64,000 nt of DNA, from the NCBI GenBank assembly GCA_044507695.1, contig JBIQJD010000012.1:41154-105153 (forward strand), in the 5' to 3' direction. Under the pieces are notes generated by a model. That model was given only the letters and a program-made list of their open reading frames with translations. It made no database searches and was not told where the DNA came from. The DNA is from JBIQJD01 sp044507695. GTDB lineage: Bacteria > Bacteroidota > Ignavibacteria > Ignavibacteriales > Ignavibacteriaceae. This document shows positions 44,808 through 54,018 of the stretch, piece by piece; position 1 is the stretch's first letter, and each line of letters starts with the position of its first letter. The position numbers and the translations under genes are program-made.

Positions 44808-45741
44808 CGGCACTTTCTTCAAATTCTACAAATCCTTTTGAAGAATTAAGTTTTATCTGGATTCCAAACGGTAGTGTATGATTTTCCTTAATATGTCCAT
44901 GTGGGAAATTATACACAACCGGTATTTTTAAATGTCCCAGGTAATCATCAATTACTTCTCCGAGAGTAAGAGTTCTTTTTTCAGGATCGTTTTCTATACA
45001 ATCCGTGAATGCTCCCAAAATTATTCCTCTAACGCTTTTAAATACTTTAATCAATTTTAATTGATTTAAAAGCCGGTCTACTCTGTATGGAGCTTCTCCG
45101 GTATCTTCGAGTATCAGAATTTTTTCCTTCATTTGAGGAAAAAATTCTGTGCCTGCAAGTGAAACGAAGAGAGCCAGATTTCCACCGGCTAATCTTCCTT
45201 TTGCAGAACCTTTTGAAATTGAAAGCAGCCTCTCATCTCCCGGAAATTTTACTCTGCCGATTGATTTAATACTTGTTACCAGTTTCCAGAATTGTTCTTC
45301 GGTGTAAGGAGAAACTTCATTGTGAAAATCAACAGCAAGCATAGGCCCGGCAAATGTAACCAATCCGGTTTTTTGCAGCATTGCCATTTGAAGCGCAGTT
45401 ATATCGCTGTAACCGCAAAATATTTTGGGATTATTCTTAATAATTCTAAAATCAATTTTATCCAGCAGCCGGGGAGTTCCGTATCCACCTCTCACACAAA
45501 TAATTGCTTTAACATTTTTATTCTTAAACATATAATGTAGATCTTCAACCCGCTCTTCATCTGTTCCGGCAAGATAACCATGATACTTGCCAACATGCTT
45601 ACCAACTTCTACTTTGTAACCGATTCTTTCCAGATATCTTACACCTTTTTCAATTCTTAAAAGATCATCAGGTGATGAGGCGGGAGAAATTATGCCGATT
45701 ACATCCCCTTTTTGTAATTTTTTAGGTTTTACTATTTTCAT
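44800..45741 (-). CDS. muramoyltetrapeptide carboxypeptidase (LD-carboxypeptidase, S66)
   Basis: A 313-residue serine peptidase of the LdcA family, which trims the terminal D-Ala from the tetrapeptide after recycling. It starts GDVIGIISPASSPDDLLRIE. The nucleophile is Ser in FCGYSDITALQMAML, and the His/Glu of the triad are in GHIKENHTLPFG and LEDTGEAPYRVDRLLNQL. It has no signal peptide, so it is cytoplasmic. The 3' end overlaps the amidase gene by eight bases. Confidence 0.94.
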   Translation of the reverse strand: MKIVKPKKLQKGDVIGIISPASSPDDLLRIEKGVRYLERIGYKVEVGKHVGKYHGYLAGTDEERVEDLHYMFKNKNVKAIICVRGGYGTPRLLDKIDFRIIKNNPKIFCGYSDITALQMAMLQKTGLVTFAGPMLAVDFHNEVSPYTEEQFWKLVTSIKSIGRVKFPGDERLLSISKGSAKGRLAGGNLALFVSLAGTEFFPQMKEKILILEDTGEAPYRVDRLLNQLKLIKVFKSVRGIILGAFTDCIENDPEKRTLTLGEVIDDYLGHLKIPVVYNFPHGHIKENHTLPFGIQIKLNSSKGFVEFEESAVS

Positions 45742-45909
45742 ATAAATCCGGCTTTATTTGAAAAACGGATTGAATTTAGTGAATGTCTTCATTCTATACA
45801 ACAAAAACTAATAATTTTAACCAAAATTTTTTCTTTATAAGATAAGAATGATTTAATTTATCATATAATTAATTTTGTGTTCAGTTTGCATCATACAGAA
45901 GGATAGAAA

Positions 45910-46434
45910 TTGATTATTTCCAAAACTTTGAAAGAGAAAAATCTTCATCTGCTGGATAAAGCACGTAAAATTAAACTTGTTCTTACTGACAATGACGGCG
46001 TGCTTACAGATACCGGAGTTTACTATTCAGAACGTGGTGAAGAGCTGAAACGCTTCTCGATTCGTGATGGAATGGGCGTTGAACGGCTTCGTAATATTTT
46101 AAAGATTGAAACCGGAATAATTACGGGTGAACTTTCCGGTTCAGTTAAGACGCGGGCGCAAAAACTACAAATAAAAGAATTATACCTCGGTGCCAAAGAA
46201 AAACATCTACTCCTATCTGAAATTATTGAACGAAATAAAATAGCTCCGGAGAATATTGCATACATTGGTGATGATGTAAATGATATTGAATTAATGAAAC
46301 TTGCAGGCTTAACTGCCTCTCCGGCTGATGCAATGATTGATGTGAGATCAATTGTTGATTACGTTTGCGAGCATAAAGGCGGAAACGGAGCTTTCAGGGA
46401 ATTTGCAGAATTAATTATCGCTTTGAATATTTGA
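45910..46434 (+). CDS. kdsC: 3-deoxy-D-manno-octulosonate 8-phosphate phosphatase (KdsC-like)
   Basis: A 174-residue small HAD phosphatase of the C0 type. The nucleophile Asp is in LVLTDNDGVLTDTGVYYS, and the second Asp pair is in AYIGDDVNDIELMKLAGL. The N-terminal extension and C-terminal CEHKGGNGAFREFAELI match KdsC, which forms KDO for LPS. The start is a TTG with AAGGA before it. A TAATTTTG at 45870-45877 could be its promoter element. Confidence 0.9.
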   Translation: MIISKTLKEKNLHLLDKARKIKLVLTDNDGVLTDTGVYYSERGEELKRFSIRDGMGVERLRNILKIETGIITGELSGSVKTRAQKLQIKELYLGAKEKHLLLSEIIERNKIAPENIAYIGDDVNDIELMKLAGLTASPADAMIDVRSIVDYVCEHKGGNGAFREFAELIIALNI

Positions 46435-46448
46435 ATAAAATATTTTTT

Positions 46449-46462
46449 TGCATATTTATACA
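46449..46462. promoter_or_regulatory. ARG box-like operator upstream of argF
   Basis: TGCATATTTATACA fits the ArgR operator form TGnATwwwwATnCA with only the centre bases varying. It lies 125 bases before the argF ATG and upstream of the argF promoter. ArgR is encoded within the same cluster at 50944. Confidence 0.55.
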
Positions 46463-46509
46463 GTTATACTTCTTATAAATAACTTTTACCTTCCTGATTT
46501 TTATTTATT

Positions 46510-46553
46510 TGCATATTTTTGCTTTCAGATAAACTTATATTGCTATACATTTG
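46510..46553 (+). promoter_or_regulatory. argF promoter with overlapping ARG half-site
   Basis: TACATTTG (46546-46553) matches the Bacteroidota -7 consensus TAnnTTTG, 33 bases before the argF ATG. The segment 46510-46523, TGCATATTTTTGCT, is an ARG half-site and its TTTTTG sits near the -33 position, with 24 rather than 19-21 bases between. Binding of ArgR here would block the promoter. Confidence 0.4.
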
Positions 46554-46586
46554 GCGTCCAATAATTATCAATTTACAGGAAGCTAA

Positions 46587-47519
46587 ATGGCAAGACATAT
46601 GAAGGGAAAAAGCCTGATTTCAATTAACGATCTTTCACTTGAAGAAATCTGGCAAATATTTGAGCTTAGTGCATCACTAAAATTAAAACAACAATCAAAT
46701 GAACCGCACACATTACTGCGCGGTAAAACTCTTGGAATGATATTCGCTAAACCATCAACAAGAACGCGTGTTTCTTTTGAGGTTGGAACTTACCAATTAG
46801 GCGGTACTGCACTTTACCTCGGCCCGAACGATCTTCAATTGAAAAGAGAAGAAACAATTGCAGATACAGCAAAAGTATTATCCAGATATCTTGATGGAAT
46901 TTTAATCAGAACATTTGCTCATCAGGATGCAATAGATTTTGCACGTTACGGATCAATTCCGGTAATAAACGGATTAACAAATCTTCTTCATCCCTGCCAG
47001 GTACTATGTGATTTGTTTACAATTTATGAAAAGAAGAGAACTCTGCAAGGCTTAAAACTCGCTTACGTTGGTGATGGAAATAATGTTTGTCATTCGCTGC
47101 TGCATGGCTGTTCAAAAGTTGGAATGGATATAGTTGTTGCATCTCCAAAAAAATACCAGCCAAATGCAGAGATAGTTAACAACGCAATTGAAAATGCAAA
47201 ATATTTTAACAGCAAGGTTGAAGTAATTGAAGATCAATATGAAGCTGTAAAGAATGCTGATGTGGTTTACACAGATGCATGGACAAGCATGGGCTGGGAA
47301 GCCGAACGTGAAATAAGAAATCAGGAACTTCGTCCGTACCAGATAAATGAAGATTTAGTTAAAGTAGCAAAGGATGATTATTTCTTTATGCATTGCCTGC
47401 CTGCACACAGAGGTGAAGAAGTTGTGAACGAAATTGCGGATTCACCAAATTCAATAATTTTTGATCAGGCTGAAAACAGATTACATGTTCAGAAAGCTAT
47501 TATGGCTTTGATAATGTAA
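46587..47519 (+). CDS. argF: ornithine carbamoyltransferase
   Basis: A 310-residue OTCase that makes citrulline from ornithine and carbamoyl phosphate. The phosphate site is FAKPSTRTRVSFEV, ligands include LLHPCQVLCDL, and the ornithine loop is DAWTSMGWEAE; the catalytic Cys/His motif is MHCLPAHRGEEV near residue 270. These marks fit true OTC rather than the acetyl- or succinyl-ornithine variants of some Bacteroidota, as DxxxSMG is kept. First gene of the arginine cluster. Confidence 0.96.
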   Translation: MARHMKGKSLISINDLSLEEIWQIFELSASLKLKQQSNEPHTLLRGKTLGMIFAKPSTRTRVSFEVGTYQLGGTALYLGPNDLQLKREETIADTAKVLSRYLDGILIRTFAHQDAIDFARYGSIPVINGLTNLLHPCQVLCDLFTIYEKKRTLQGLKLAYVGDGNNVCHSLLHGCSKVGMDIVVASPKKYQPNAEIVNNAIENAKYFNSKVEVIEDQYEAVKNADVVYTDAWTSMGWEAEREIRNQELRPYQINEDLVKVAKDDYFFMHCLPAHRGEEVVNEIADSPNSIIFDQAENRLHVQKAIMALIM

Positions 47520-47536
47520 TAATTGAATAACCGAAA

Positions 47537-47571
47537 TGTATATTTATTCACTTGTAATGAATTATTCTTAT
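47537..47571. promoter_or_regulatory. tandem ARG box-like operators between argF and argC
   Basis: TGTATATTTATTCA (47537-47550) fits the ArgR form with both half-sites. A weaker second box, TGAATTATTCTTAT (47558-47571), has the left half only. Their centres are exactly 21 bases apart, the two-turn spacing of paired ARG boxes in E. coli. They lie about 220-250 bases upstream of argC. Confidence 0.55.
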
Positions 47572-47789
47572 CTGATGATATTATTTTTTAAGGATTGATG
47601 AAAAATTATGTTGATATCTAAATCTCCAAATTGTATGTTTTCGCTCAATGAAATTCAAAAGTTTAAATACCGTTCAATTCTTTCCATCATTACAGCCATC
47701 TTTCCGTCCACCCCGGTTGGGGTAATACATTCTTTCTGTTTTAAAATAGTTCTATCATTCTCAATCCAAACAAATAAAGGAATTTTAAT

Positions 47790-48839
47790 ATGATTTCTGT
47801 TGGAATCATTGGCGGAAGCGGCTATACCGGCAAAAAGCTTGTGCAGTTTTGTGAATCACACAAAAAAATAAACGAATATAAAGTGTACGGATTTTCCACT
47901 GCGGGAAGTTCAGTGTATGAAATCTTTCCTGATCTTGCAGGCATAATTAAAAATCAATCAATAATTAATATTGAGCAACTCTCATTTGAACATGATGTTT
48001 ATTTTATTGCTTTGCCTCATGGTGAATCTCTCAATTATGTTCCCGGATTAATTTCAGCAGGCAAAACAGCAATTGATTTAGGCGGAGATTATCGTCTCAA
48101 CAATCCTGATGATTACATTGAATGGTATAAATATAATCATACCTCACCGGAATTTTTAAAGGATAAAATCTATGGTTTGGCAGATTTGGCTGAGACAAAT
48201 TATTCCGGCTCAAGTTTGATTGCAAATCCGGGCTGCTACCCTACTGCAGTTTCATTATCGTTAATTCCTTTTATTAAAAATTTTTCGGATGAAATTATCA
48301 CGATAAGCACTTCCGCTTATTCCGGAACGAGTGGTGCAGGCAAATCACCAAAGCAACATTTGCTCATGTCTGAAATGAATGGGAATGCAGCGGCATACAA
48401 TTTAAATTCACACCGCCACTATCCGGAGATTCTCCAAACATTAAATAAGTTTGGATTGAATTCCCCGTTCTCATTTGCAACACATCTGCTTCCGGTTTCT
48501 GTAGGAATTTATTCAACTTCATTTATTCATTTGAAATCAGAAATTAATCAGGAAGAAATTTTCTCTATCTATAAACAATATTATGAAAATTCTCCGTTTG
48601 TAAGATTAAGAAACCAGCCGCCGAATTTAACCTGGGTTACAAATACAAATTTCTGCGATCTTGGAATTTCGGTTAAGGGAAAATCAGTTATAATAGTTTC
48701 TGCAATTGATAATCTGATTAAAGGAGCTTCCGGACAAGCAATCCAAAATTTAAATAGATTTTACGGCTACGATGAAACAGAAGGATTGCTTGATAAAAAT
48801 TCAATTTTAATTCCCGAAAGGGTGAGCAGTATCGTGTAA
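47790..48839 (+). CDS. argC: N-acetyl-gamma-glutamyl-phosphate reductase
   Basis: A 349-residue NADPH-dependent reductase. The nucleotide loop is SVGIIGGSGYTGKKLVQF; the catalytic Cys149 is in IANPGCYPTAVSL. The typical type 1 ArgC sequence AFATHLLP-like SFATHLLPVSVGIYST is present. It converts N-acetylglutamyl phosphate to the semialdehyde. ATG preceded by AAAGGA. Confidence 0.96.
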   Translation: MISVGIIGGSGYTGKKLVQFCESHKKINEYKVYGFSTAGSSVYEIFPDLAGIIKNQSIINIEQLSFEHDVYFIALPHGESLNYVPGLISAGKTAIDLGGDYRLNNPDDYIEWYKYNHTSPEFLKDKIYGLADLAETNYSGSSLIANPGCYPTAVSLSLIPFIKNFSDEIITISTSAYSGTSGAGKSPKQHLLMSEMNGNAAAYNLNSHRHYPEILQTLNKFGLNSPFSFATHLLPVSVGIYSTSFIHLKSEINQEEIFSIYKQYYENSPFVRLRNQPPNLTWVTNTNFCDLGISVKGKSVIIVSAIDNLIKGASGQAIQNLNRFYGYDETEGLLDKNSILIPERVSSIV

Positions 48840-48886
48840 TGACTGAATTGAATTTTTATCAAAATTAATAAAGTAAAGGTATGAAG

Positions 48887-50089
48887 ATGTATAAATATTT
48901 AAAGGATGGCTCAGTTACTTCCGTAAAGGGATTTCAGGCTGCAGGAATTTTCTGCGGCATTAAAAAAAGGAAAAAAGATCTTGCATTAATTTATTCTGAA
49001 CGAGGCTGCAGCGCTGCCGGCACATTTACTTTAAACAAGGTGAAAGCGGCTCCATTATTAATTTCACAGGAAATAATTAATAAAGGAAATGAAGTTAAAG
49101 CTGTTCTGATAAATTCAGGAAATGCAAATGCATGTACCGGAGATGCTGGTTACAAAGATGCCCTCCTTTCCCAAAAATATTGCGCACATAAATTAAACAT
49201 AAAACCTGAAGAGGTTTTAATTGCTTCAACCGGAGTTATCGGGCAAAGACTCCCGATGGAAGTTTTGCTGAATGGAATTAACTCAATTATTCCTTCTTTA
49301 AACTGCAGCGGAGCAGCAGCAGCAGAAGCAATTATGACAACAGATAAAAAAATAAAATCATTCGCAGTTGAAGTTCAATTATCTGATGCTGTTGTTACCA
49401 TCGGCGCTATTTGCAAAGGCAGTGGAATGATTGCTCCAAATATGGCAACAATGCTTGGGTTTATTACAACAGATGCAAAGATTGAAAAATCATTACTGCA
49501 AAATATTTTATCTGAAGCTGTTAATGAATCTTTCAATAAAATTTCTGTCGATGGGGAAACAAGCACAAACGATATGGTTCTTATGCTGGCGAATGGATTA
49601 TCTGATAAGGAATTAAAAAATCCCTCTGCTGATCTTTTAATATTCAAAACTGCACTGAATGATTTATGCAGGGAAATGGCAAAATCAATTGTAAGTGATG
49701 GTGAAGGTGCTACCAAACTTGTTACAATTTCAATTAAAAATGCAAAAACAAAAACTGATGCTGATCTTGTTGGAAAAGCAATTGCAAACTCTCCGCTGGT
49801 TAAAACTGCCATTCATGGCGCTGATGCAAACTGGGGCAGAATATTAAGCGCAGCCGGCCAAAGCGGCGCTGATATCGATCCGGAAAAAGTTTCAATTAGT
49901 TTTAATGATACCTATGTTCTATTACCTGATTATCAGCTTGTTCTTGATGAAGATGCTGCTTACAAAATTTTATCACAACCTGAATTTGAGATAGTTGTTG
50001 ATCTGGCAATGGGAACAGAAAGTACAACCTGGTGGACTTGTGATCTTTCAGAAGAATATGTAAGTATAAATGCTGATTACAGAACTTAA
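48887..50089 (+). CDS. argJ: bifunctional ornithine acetyltransferase/N-acetylglutamate synthase
   Basis: A 400-residue self-cleaving enzyme that transfers the acetyl group from N-acetylornithine to glutamate. NSGNANACTGDAGYKDA is near residue 80; autocleavage before Thr188 is expected in MIAPNMATMLGFITTDA, giving alpha and beta chains. I prefer the second ATG (48887), since AAAGG then has normal spacing; the first (48881) is only one base after it. The presence of ArgJ explains why no argA/argE is needed. Confidence 0.96.
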   Translation: MYKYLKDGSVTSVKGFQAAGIFCGIKKRKKDLALIYSERGCSAAGTFTLNKVKAAPLLISQEIINKGNEVKAVLINSGNANACTGDAGYKDALLSQKYCAHKLNIKPEEVLIASTGVIGQRLPMEVLLNGINSIIPSLNCSGAAAAEAIMTTDKKIKSFAVEVQLSDAVVTIGAICKGSGMIAPNMATMLGFITTDAKIEKSLLQNILSEAVNESFNKISVDGETSTNDMVLMLANGLSDKELKNPSADLLIFKTALNDLCREMAKSIVSDGEGATKLVTISIKNAKTKTDADLVGKAIANSPLVKTAIHGADANWGRILSAAGQSGADIDPEKVSISFNDTYVLLPDYQLVLDEDAAYKILSQPEFEIVVDLAMGTESTTWWTCDLSEEYVSINADYRT

Positions 50090-50141
50090 GCCTAAGTAAT
50101 GGCTGCTGAAATATTTTTGCAAAAAAGTTTACAGGAATAAA

Positions 50142-50936
50142 ATGAAGATCGGAGTAGTAAAAATAAGCGGAAAATCAATTAATGATTTTTTATTTTCAGA
50201 ACAGTGGATAAATTCGATCAAAAAAATATCAACTGAATTTTCCGGAATCATTTTTGTGCACGGCGCCGGAAGCATGATAACCGGATGGGCTAAAAAGCTT
50301 GGTCACCAATCAGTTTTTCATGAAGGACATCGTGTAACAACAAAAGAATTAATGGAAGTTGTATCTGCAGTTCAGGGCGGATTACTGAATGCTAAACTTA
50401 CTGCCAGATTAAATTCATCAGGAATTGAAGCAGTTGGTTTATCAGGAATTGATCGGAAAACATTTGTTGCTGAATATCTTAACAAATCAATTGGATTTGT
50501 TGGTAATCCGGTTTTAAGCGGCTCGGTTGAATGGATAATTCAATTATTAGAAAATAAAGTAATCCCGGTTTTTTCAAGTATCTGCTCTGATAAAGACGGA
50601 AACCTGATGAATGTAAATGCTGATTTGTTTGCAGAAAAACTTTCATCTTCTTTAAAAGCTGATACTGTTTATTTTGTTTCTGATGTTAGCGGCGTAATTT
50701 TAAACGGCACTATAAAAGATTCACTAAATCCCGACGAAATAAATGAAGGAATTTCTTCCGGGCAGATTACAGACGGAATGATTCCAAAATTAAAAAGCTG
50801 TACTTCCCTGCTTAACAACGGAATAAATAAAATCTGGATTGGAACAGATTTTCCATCACTTGCAGAAGGTATTAAACAGGGAACATGGATAACAACGAAA
50901 AATAAAATCAACATAAATCAATCAACAGCTGCGTGA
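50142..50936 (+). CDS. argB: acetylglutamate kinase
   Basis: A 264-residue amino-acid kinase that phosphorylates N-acetylglutamate. The first motif is VVKISGKS (residues 5-12) where most NAGKs have K[LIV]GG[NS]; the substrate loop is VHGAGSM (39-45) instead of HGGGPxI. The later FHEGHRVTT, MNVNADLFAEKLSSSL and KLKSCTSLLNNGINKIWI regions match the family. Its place between argJ and argR supports the call, though a related kinase cannot be excluded from sequence alone. Confidence 0.85.
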   Translation: MKIGVVKISGKSINDFLFSEQWINSIKKISTEFSGIIFVHGAGSMITGWAKKLGHQSVFHEGHRVTTKELMEVVSAVQGGLLNAKLTARLNSSGIEAVGLSGIDRKTFVAEYLNKSIGFVGNPVLSGSVEWIIQLLENKVIPVFSSICSDKDGNLMNVNADLFAEKLSSSLKADTVYFVSDVSGVILNGTIKDSLNPDEINEGISSGQITDGMIPKLKSCTSLLNNGINKIWIGTDFPSLAEGIKQGTWITTKNKININQSTAA

Positions 50937-50943
50937 GAGTAAT

Positions 50944-51399
50944 ATGTCATCTAAATTAAGAAGACTAACCCGCATTAAAGATTTGCTTATGAACCGGAAC
51001 ATAACCTCACATGAACATCTGGTTAAGCTGCTTAATGCAGAAGGGTTACAAGTTACACAAGCCACTTTAAGCCGCGATTTTGCGGAGCTTGGAGTAGTAA
51101 GAATTGTTTCTGAATATGGGCCCCGCTACATATTGGATGCTCATGAATCCGGAAAACAAATTTCAAAACTTATTGGCTTTGAAATATTAAGTGTACATAA
51201 TAATGAATCAATGATAGTAATCAGAACACTTGCCGGAAGAGCTCAGGGTGTTGCTCATTACATAGACCGTTTGAACAATCCTGATATTTTAGGAACAGTT
51301 GGCGGAGATGATACAGTTCTTGTAATTCCATCATCAGGTCAGAAGATTGATTCAATTGTTGAACTAATTAAAAAAATGATGCTTGAACAGAATAATTAA
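50944..51399 (+). CDS. argR: arginine repressor ArgR
   Basis: A 151-residue regulator. The N-terminal winged helix (about 1-70) has QATLSRDFAELGV; the C-terminal arginine-binding domain (about 80-151) has GTVGGDDTVLVIP, with the GDD that contacts the arginine co-repressor in the hexamer. It is encoded seven bases after argB, so it is likely part of the operon it controls. Candidate target sites are the boxes at 46449 and 47537. Confidence 0.96.
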   Translation: MSSKLRRLTRIKDLLMNRNITSHEHLVKLLNAEGLQVTQATLSRDFAELGVVRIVSEYGPRYILDAHESGKQISKLIGFEILSVHNNESMIVIRTLAGRAQGVAHYIDRLNNPDILGTVGGDDTVLVIPSSGQKIDSIVELIKKMMLEQNN

Positions 51400-51414
51400 A
51401 TTATAGGAGATAAC

Positions 51415-52635
51415 TTGTCTAAAAGAAAAATAGTTGTAGCTTATTCAGGCGGGCTTGATACATCCGTAATGGTAAAATGGTTAAGCCAGAAATACAATGC
51501 TGAAATCATTACTGCCACCGCAGATCTTGGCCAAAGTAAAGAAATAAAGGGTGTTGAAGAGAAAGCAAAACTTACTGGTGCTTCAAAATCTTATGTGCTT
51601 GATCTGAAAGAAGAATTTATTACGCAATATGTTTGGAAAGCATTGAAAGCAGGTGCACTTTATGAAGGAACTTATCCAATGGCAACTTCAATCGGAAGAC
51701 CTCTGATTGCAAAAATGCTTGCGGATATAGCAATCAAAGAAGATGCAGATTCAGTTTCTCATGGCTGCACAGGAAAAGGAAATGATCAGGTAAGAATTGA
51801 AGTTGGCGTTAACACACTTGCGCCTCACCTTAATGTAATTGCTCCCCTTCGTGAGTGGGAATTCAAAAGCCGTGAAGAAGAAATTGAATATGCAATAAAA
51901 AATAATATTCCTATCAACGCTACTAAAGATTCTCCTTACTCAACAGATGAAAATCTGTGGGGCATTTCAATCGAATGCGGTATACTTGAAGATCCTGAAG
52001 CAGCTCCGCCGGAAGATGCTTACCAGGTTACTGTAAATCCTAAAAACGCACCTGATAAAGGCGAAGTAATTACAATCGGATTTGAAAAAGGCATTCCGGT
52101 TTCATTAAATGGTTTGGAATATGGCGCAGTTGAACTTGTTACAAAGTTGAGAGATACTGGCGCAGCACATGGTGTTGGCAGATTGGATTTAATTGAAAAT
52201 CGTGTTGTTGGAATTAAATCAAGAGAAATTTATGAAGCGCCCGCTGCAGTAATTCTTCATCATGCACATTCTGAATTAGAAAGAATGATACTTGATAAAG
52301 AAACTTTCAGATTTAAACAGGAGGTATCAATCAAATATGCAAATCTGATATATGATGGCTTATGGTACTCTCCCCTGTTCAACGCGTTAACTGCATTTGT
52401 TGATTCAACACAGGAAAACATAACTGGTGAAGTTAAACTTGAACTTTATAAAGGTTCAATTAAAACATTATCACGCAAATCTGATTACAGTTTATATAGA
52501 AAAGATCTTGCAACATACACAACAGAAGATACTTTTGATCATCAGGCTTCTGTAGGATTTATTAAGTTGTTTGGGCTTCCATACAAAACCTTAACCCAGG
52601 TGCATAGTGCAGTTAATCAGGAGATTAACGTTTAA
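51415..52635 (+). CDS. argG: argininosuccinate synthase
   Basis: A 406-residue ATP-dependent enzyme that joins citrulline and aspartate. The PP-loop is VVAYSGGLDTSVMVKWL; GCTGKGNDQVRIEVGVNTLAP and KDSPYSTDENLWGISIECG are other family marks. Start is a TTG with AGGAG ten bases upstream. The stop TAA overlaps the argH ATG by one base (TAATG). Confidence 0.97.
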   Translation: MSKRKIVVAYSGGLDTSVMVKWLSQKYNAEIITATADLGQSKEIKGVEEKAKLTGASKSYVLDLKEEFITQYVWKALKAGALYEGTYPMATSIGRPLIAKMLADIAIKEDADSVSHGCTGKGNDQVRIEVGVNTLAPHLNVIAPLREWEFKSREEEIEYAIKNNIPINATKDSPYSTDENLWGISIECGILEDPEAAPPEDAYQVTVNPKNAPDKGEVITIGFEKGIPVSLNGLEYGAVELVTKLRDTGAAHGVGRLDLIENRVVGIKSREIYEAPAAVILHHAHSELERMILDKETFRFKQEVSIKYANLIYDGLWYSPLFNALTAFVDSTQENITGEVKLELYKGSIKTLSRKSDYSLYRKDLATYTTEDTFDHQASVGFIKLFGLPYKTLTQVHSAVNQEINV

Positions 52636-54005
52636 TGCTTTGGGGCGGAAGGTTCAGCAAAAATCTTGATCCGGATGCTTTATCTTTTTCTTCTTCTCTC
52701 AGCTTTGATATTAATTTTGCTGCAGAAGATATTGAAGGAAGTATTGCTCATGCTGAAATGCTCGGCAAAACGGGTATAATTCCCGAAGCTGATTCACAAT
52801 TAATTACCGATGGATTAAATAAGATCAGCAAAGAAATTCACGAGCAGTCATGGAAACCTGATGCGGAAAAATTTGAAGATATTCATTCCGCGATTGAAGC
52901 AAGATTATATGAATTGATTGGTGAAACTGCCGGTAAACTTCACACCGGCAGAAGCCGCAATGATCAGGTTTCAACTGATTTAAGATTATGGGTTAAGAAA
53001 AGATGCGGTAATATCATTTCTCTTCTGCACGAAGTTCAAAAAACATTTTTGGAGTTAGCAGAAGATAATATTAACACAATCATCCCCGGATATACACATC
53101 TTCAGCGCGCCCAGCCGGTTTCATTTGCACATCATCTTCTTGCATACATTGAAATGTTTGAACGTGATAAGCAGAGATTTTCAATTATAAAAAAATTATC
53201 TGATGAATCTCCGCTTGGTTCAGGTGCTCTTGCAGGTTCAACGCTTCCACTGGATAGAAATTTTACTGCAGCAAGGCTCGGCTTTAAAAATCCATCCGGC
53301 AATTCTCTTGATGCGGTATCTGATCGTGATTTTATTCTGGATTTTCTTAACGCATGTTCAATTGGAATGATACATCTCAGCCGTTTATCAGAAGAGATAA
53401 TTATCTGGTCTTCAACTGAATGGAAATTTCTGAAATTAAGTGATGAGTTCAGCACCGGCTCATCTTTAATGCCGCAGAAGAAAAACCCCGATATGGCTGA
53501 ACTGATAAGAGGAAAAACCGGAAGGGTTCTCGGTAATTATATTTCTTTATCAACAACTATAAAAGGATTACCTCTCAGTTATAATCGTGATCTTCAGGAG
53601 GATAAAGAGCCGCTGTTTGATTCTTTTAATACATACTTTAATTCTTTAGATATTATGCGCGGAATGATCGGCACTGTACATGTAAATAAAGATCGCTTCA
53701 TAAAGGATCTGGCAGGTGATTTTTCTCTCGCCACAGATGCGGCTGATTGGCTTGTGCTGAAAGGAATTCCATTCAGAAAAGCTCATGAAATTATTGGAAG
53801 CATTGTAAAATATCTTGAAGATCAGGATAGAAATTTATCAGATGTTTCATTGGCTGAATTGAAAAAATTTAATCCTGTTTTTGATGAAACAGCCATGGAT
53901 TGCTTTAATATTCACACAGCTCTTTTCCGCAAAAAAACTTTAGGCTCGCCAAATCCTGATTTCGTTAAGGAGAGAATTAATTATTGGAAACAGAAACAAG
54001 AATAA
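52635..54005 (+). CDS. argH: argininosuccinate lyase
   Basis: A 456-residue lyase of the aspartase/fumarase superfamily that releases fumarate to give arginine. TGRSRNDQVSTDLRLWV is the first conserved region, GYTHLQRAQPVSFAHHLLAY the second, and GSSLMPQKKNPDMAELIRGK the third with the catalytic serine loop. It is the last gene of the cluster; the stop is followed closely by a leftward gene. Confidence 0.97.
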   Translation: MLWGGRFSKNLDPDALSFSSSLSFDINFAAEDIEGSIAHAEMLGKTGIIPEADSQLITDGLNKISKEIHEQSWKPDAEKFEDIHSAIEARLYELIGETAGKLHTGRSRNDQVSTDLRLWVKKRCGNIISLLHEVQKTFLELAEDNINTIIPGYTHLQRAQPVSFAHHLLAYIEMFERDKQRFSIIKKLSDESPLGSGALAGSTLPLDRNFTAARLGFKNPSGNSLDAVSDRDFILDFLNACSIGMIHLSRLSEEIIIWSSTEWKFLKLSDEFSTGSSLMPQKKNPDMAELIRGKTGRVLGNYISLSTTIKGLPLSYNRDLQEDKEPLFDSFNTYFNSLDIMRGMIGTVHVNKDRFIKDLAGDFSLATDAADWLVLKGIPFRKAHEIIGSIVKYLEDQDRNLSDVSLAELKKFNPVFDETAMDCFNIHTALFRKKTLGSPNPDFVKERINYWKQKQE

Positions 54006-54018
54006 ATCAGTTTCTGTT

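Noticed and set aside
47608..47793. A 61-codon rightward frame before argC taken as a gene
   Set aside because: Ser/Ile/Phe-rich composition and the better-looking antisense frame suggest that it is a shadow; the ATGA overlap with argC is kept as a finding only.
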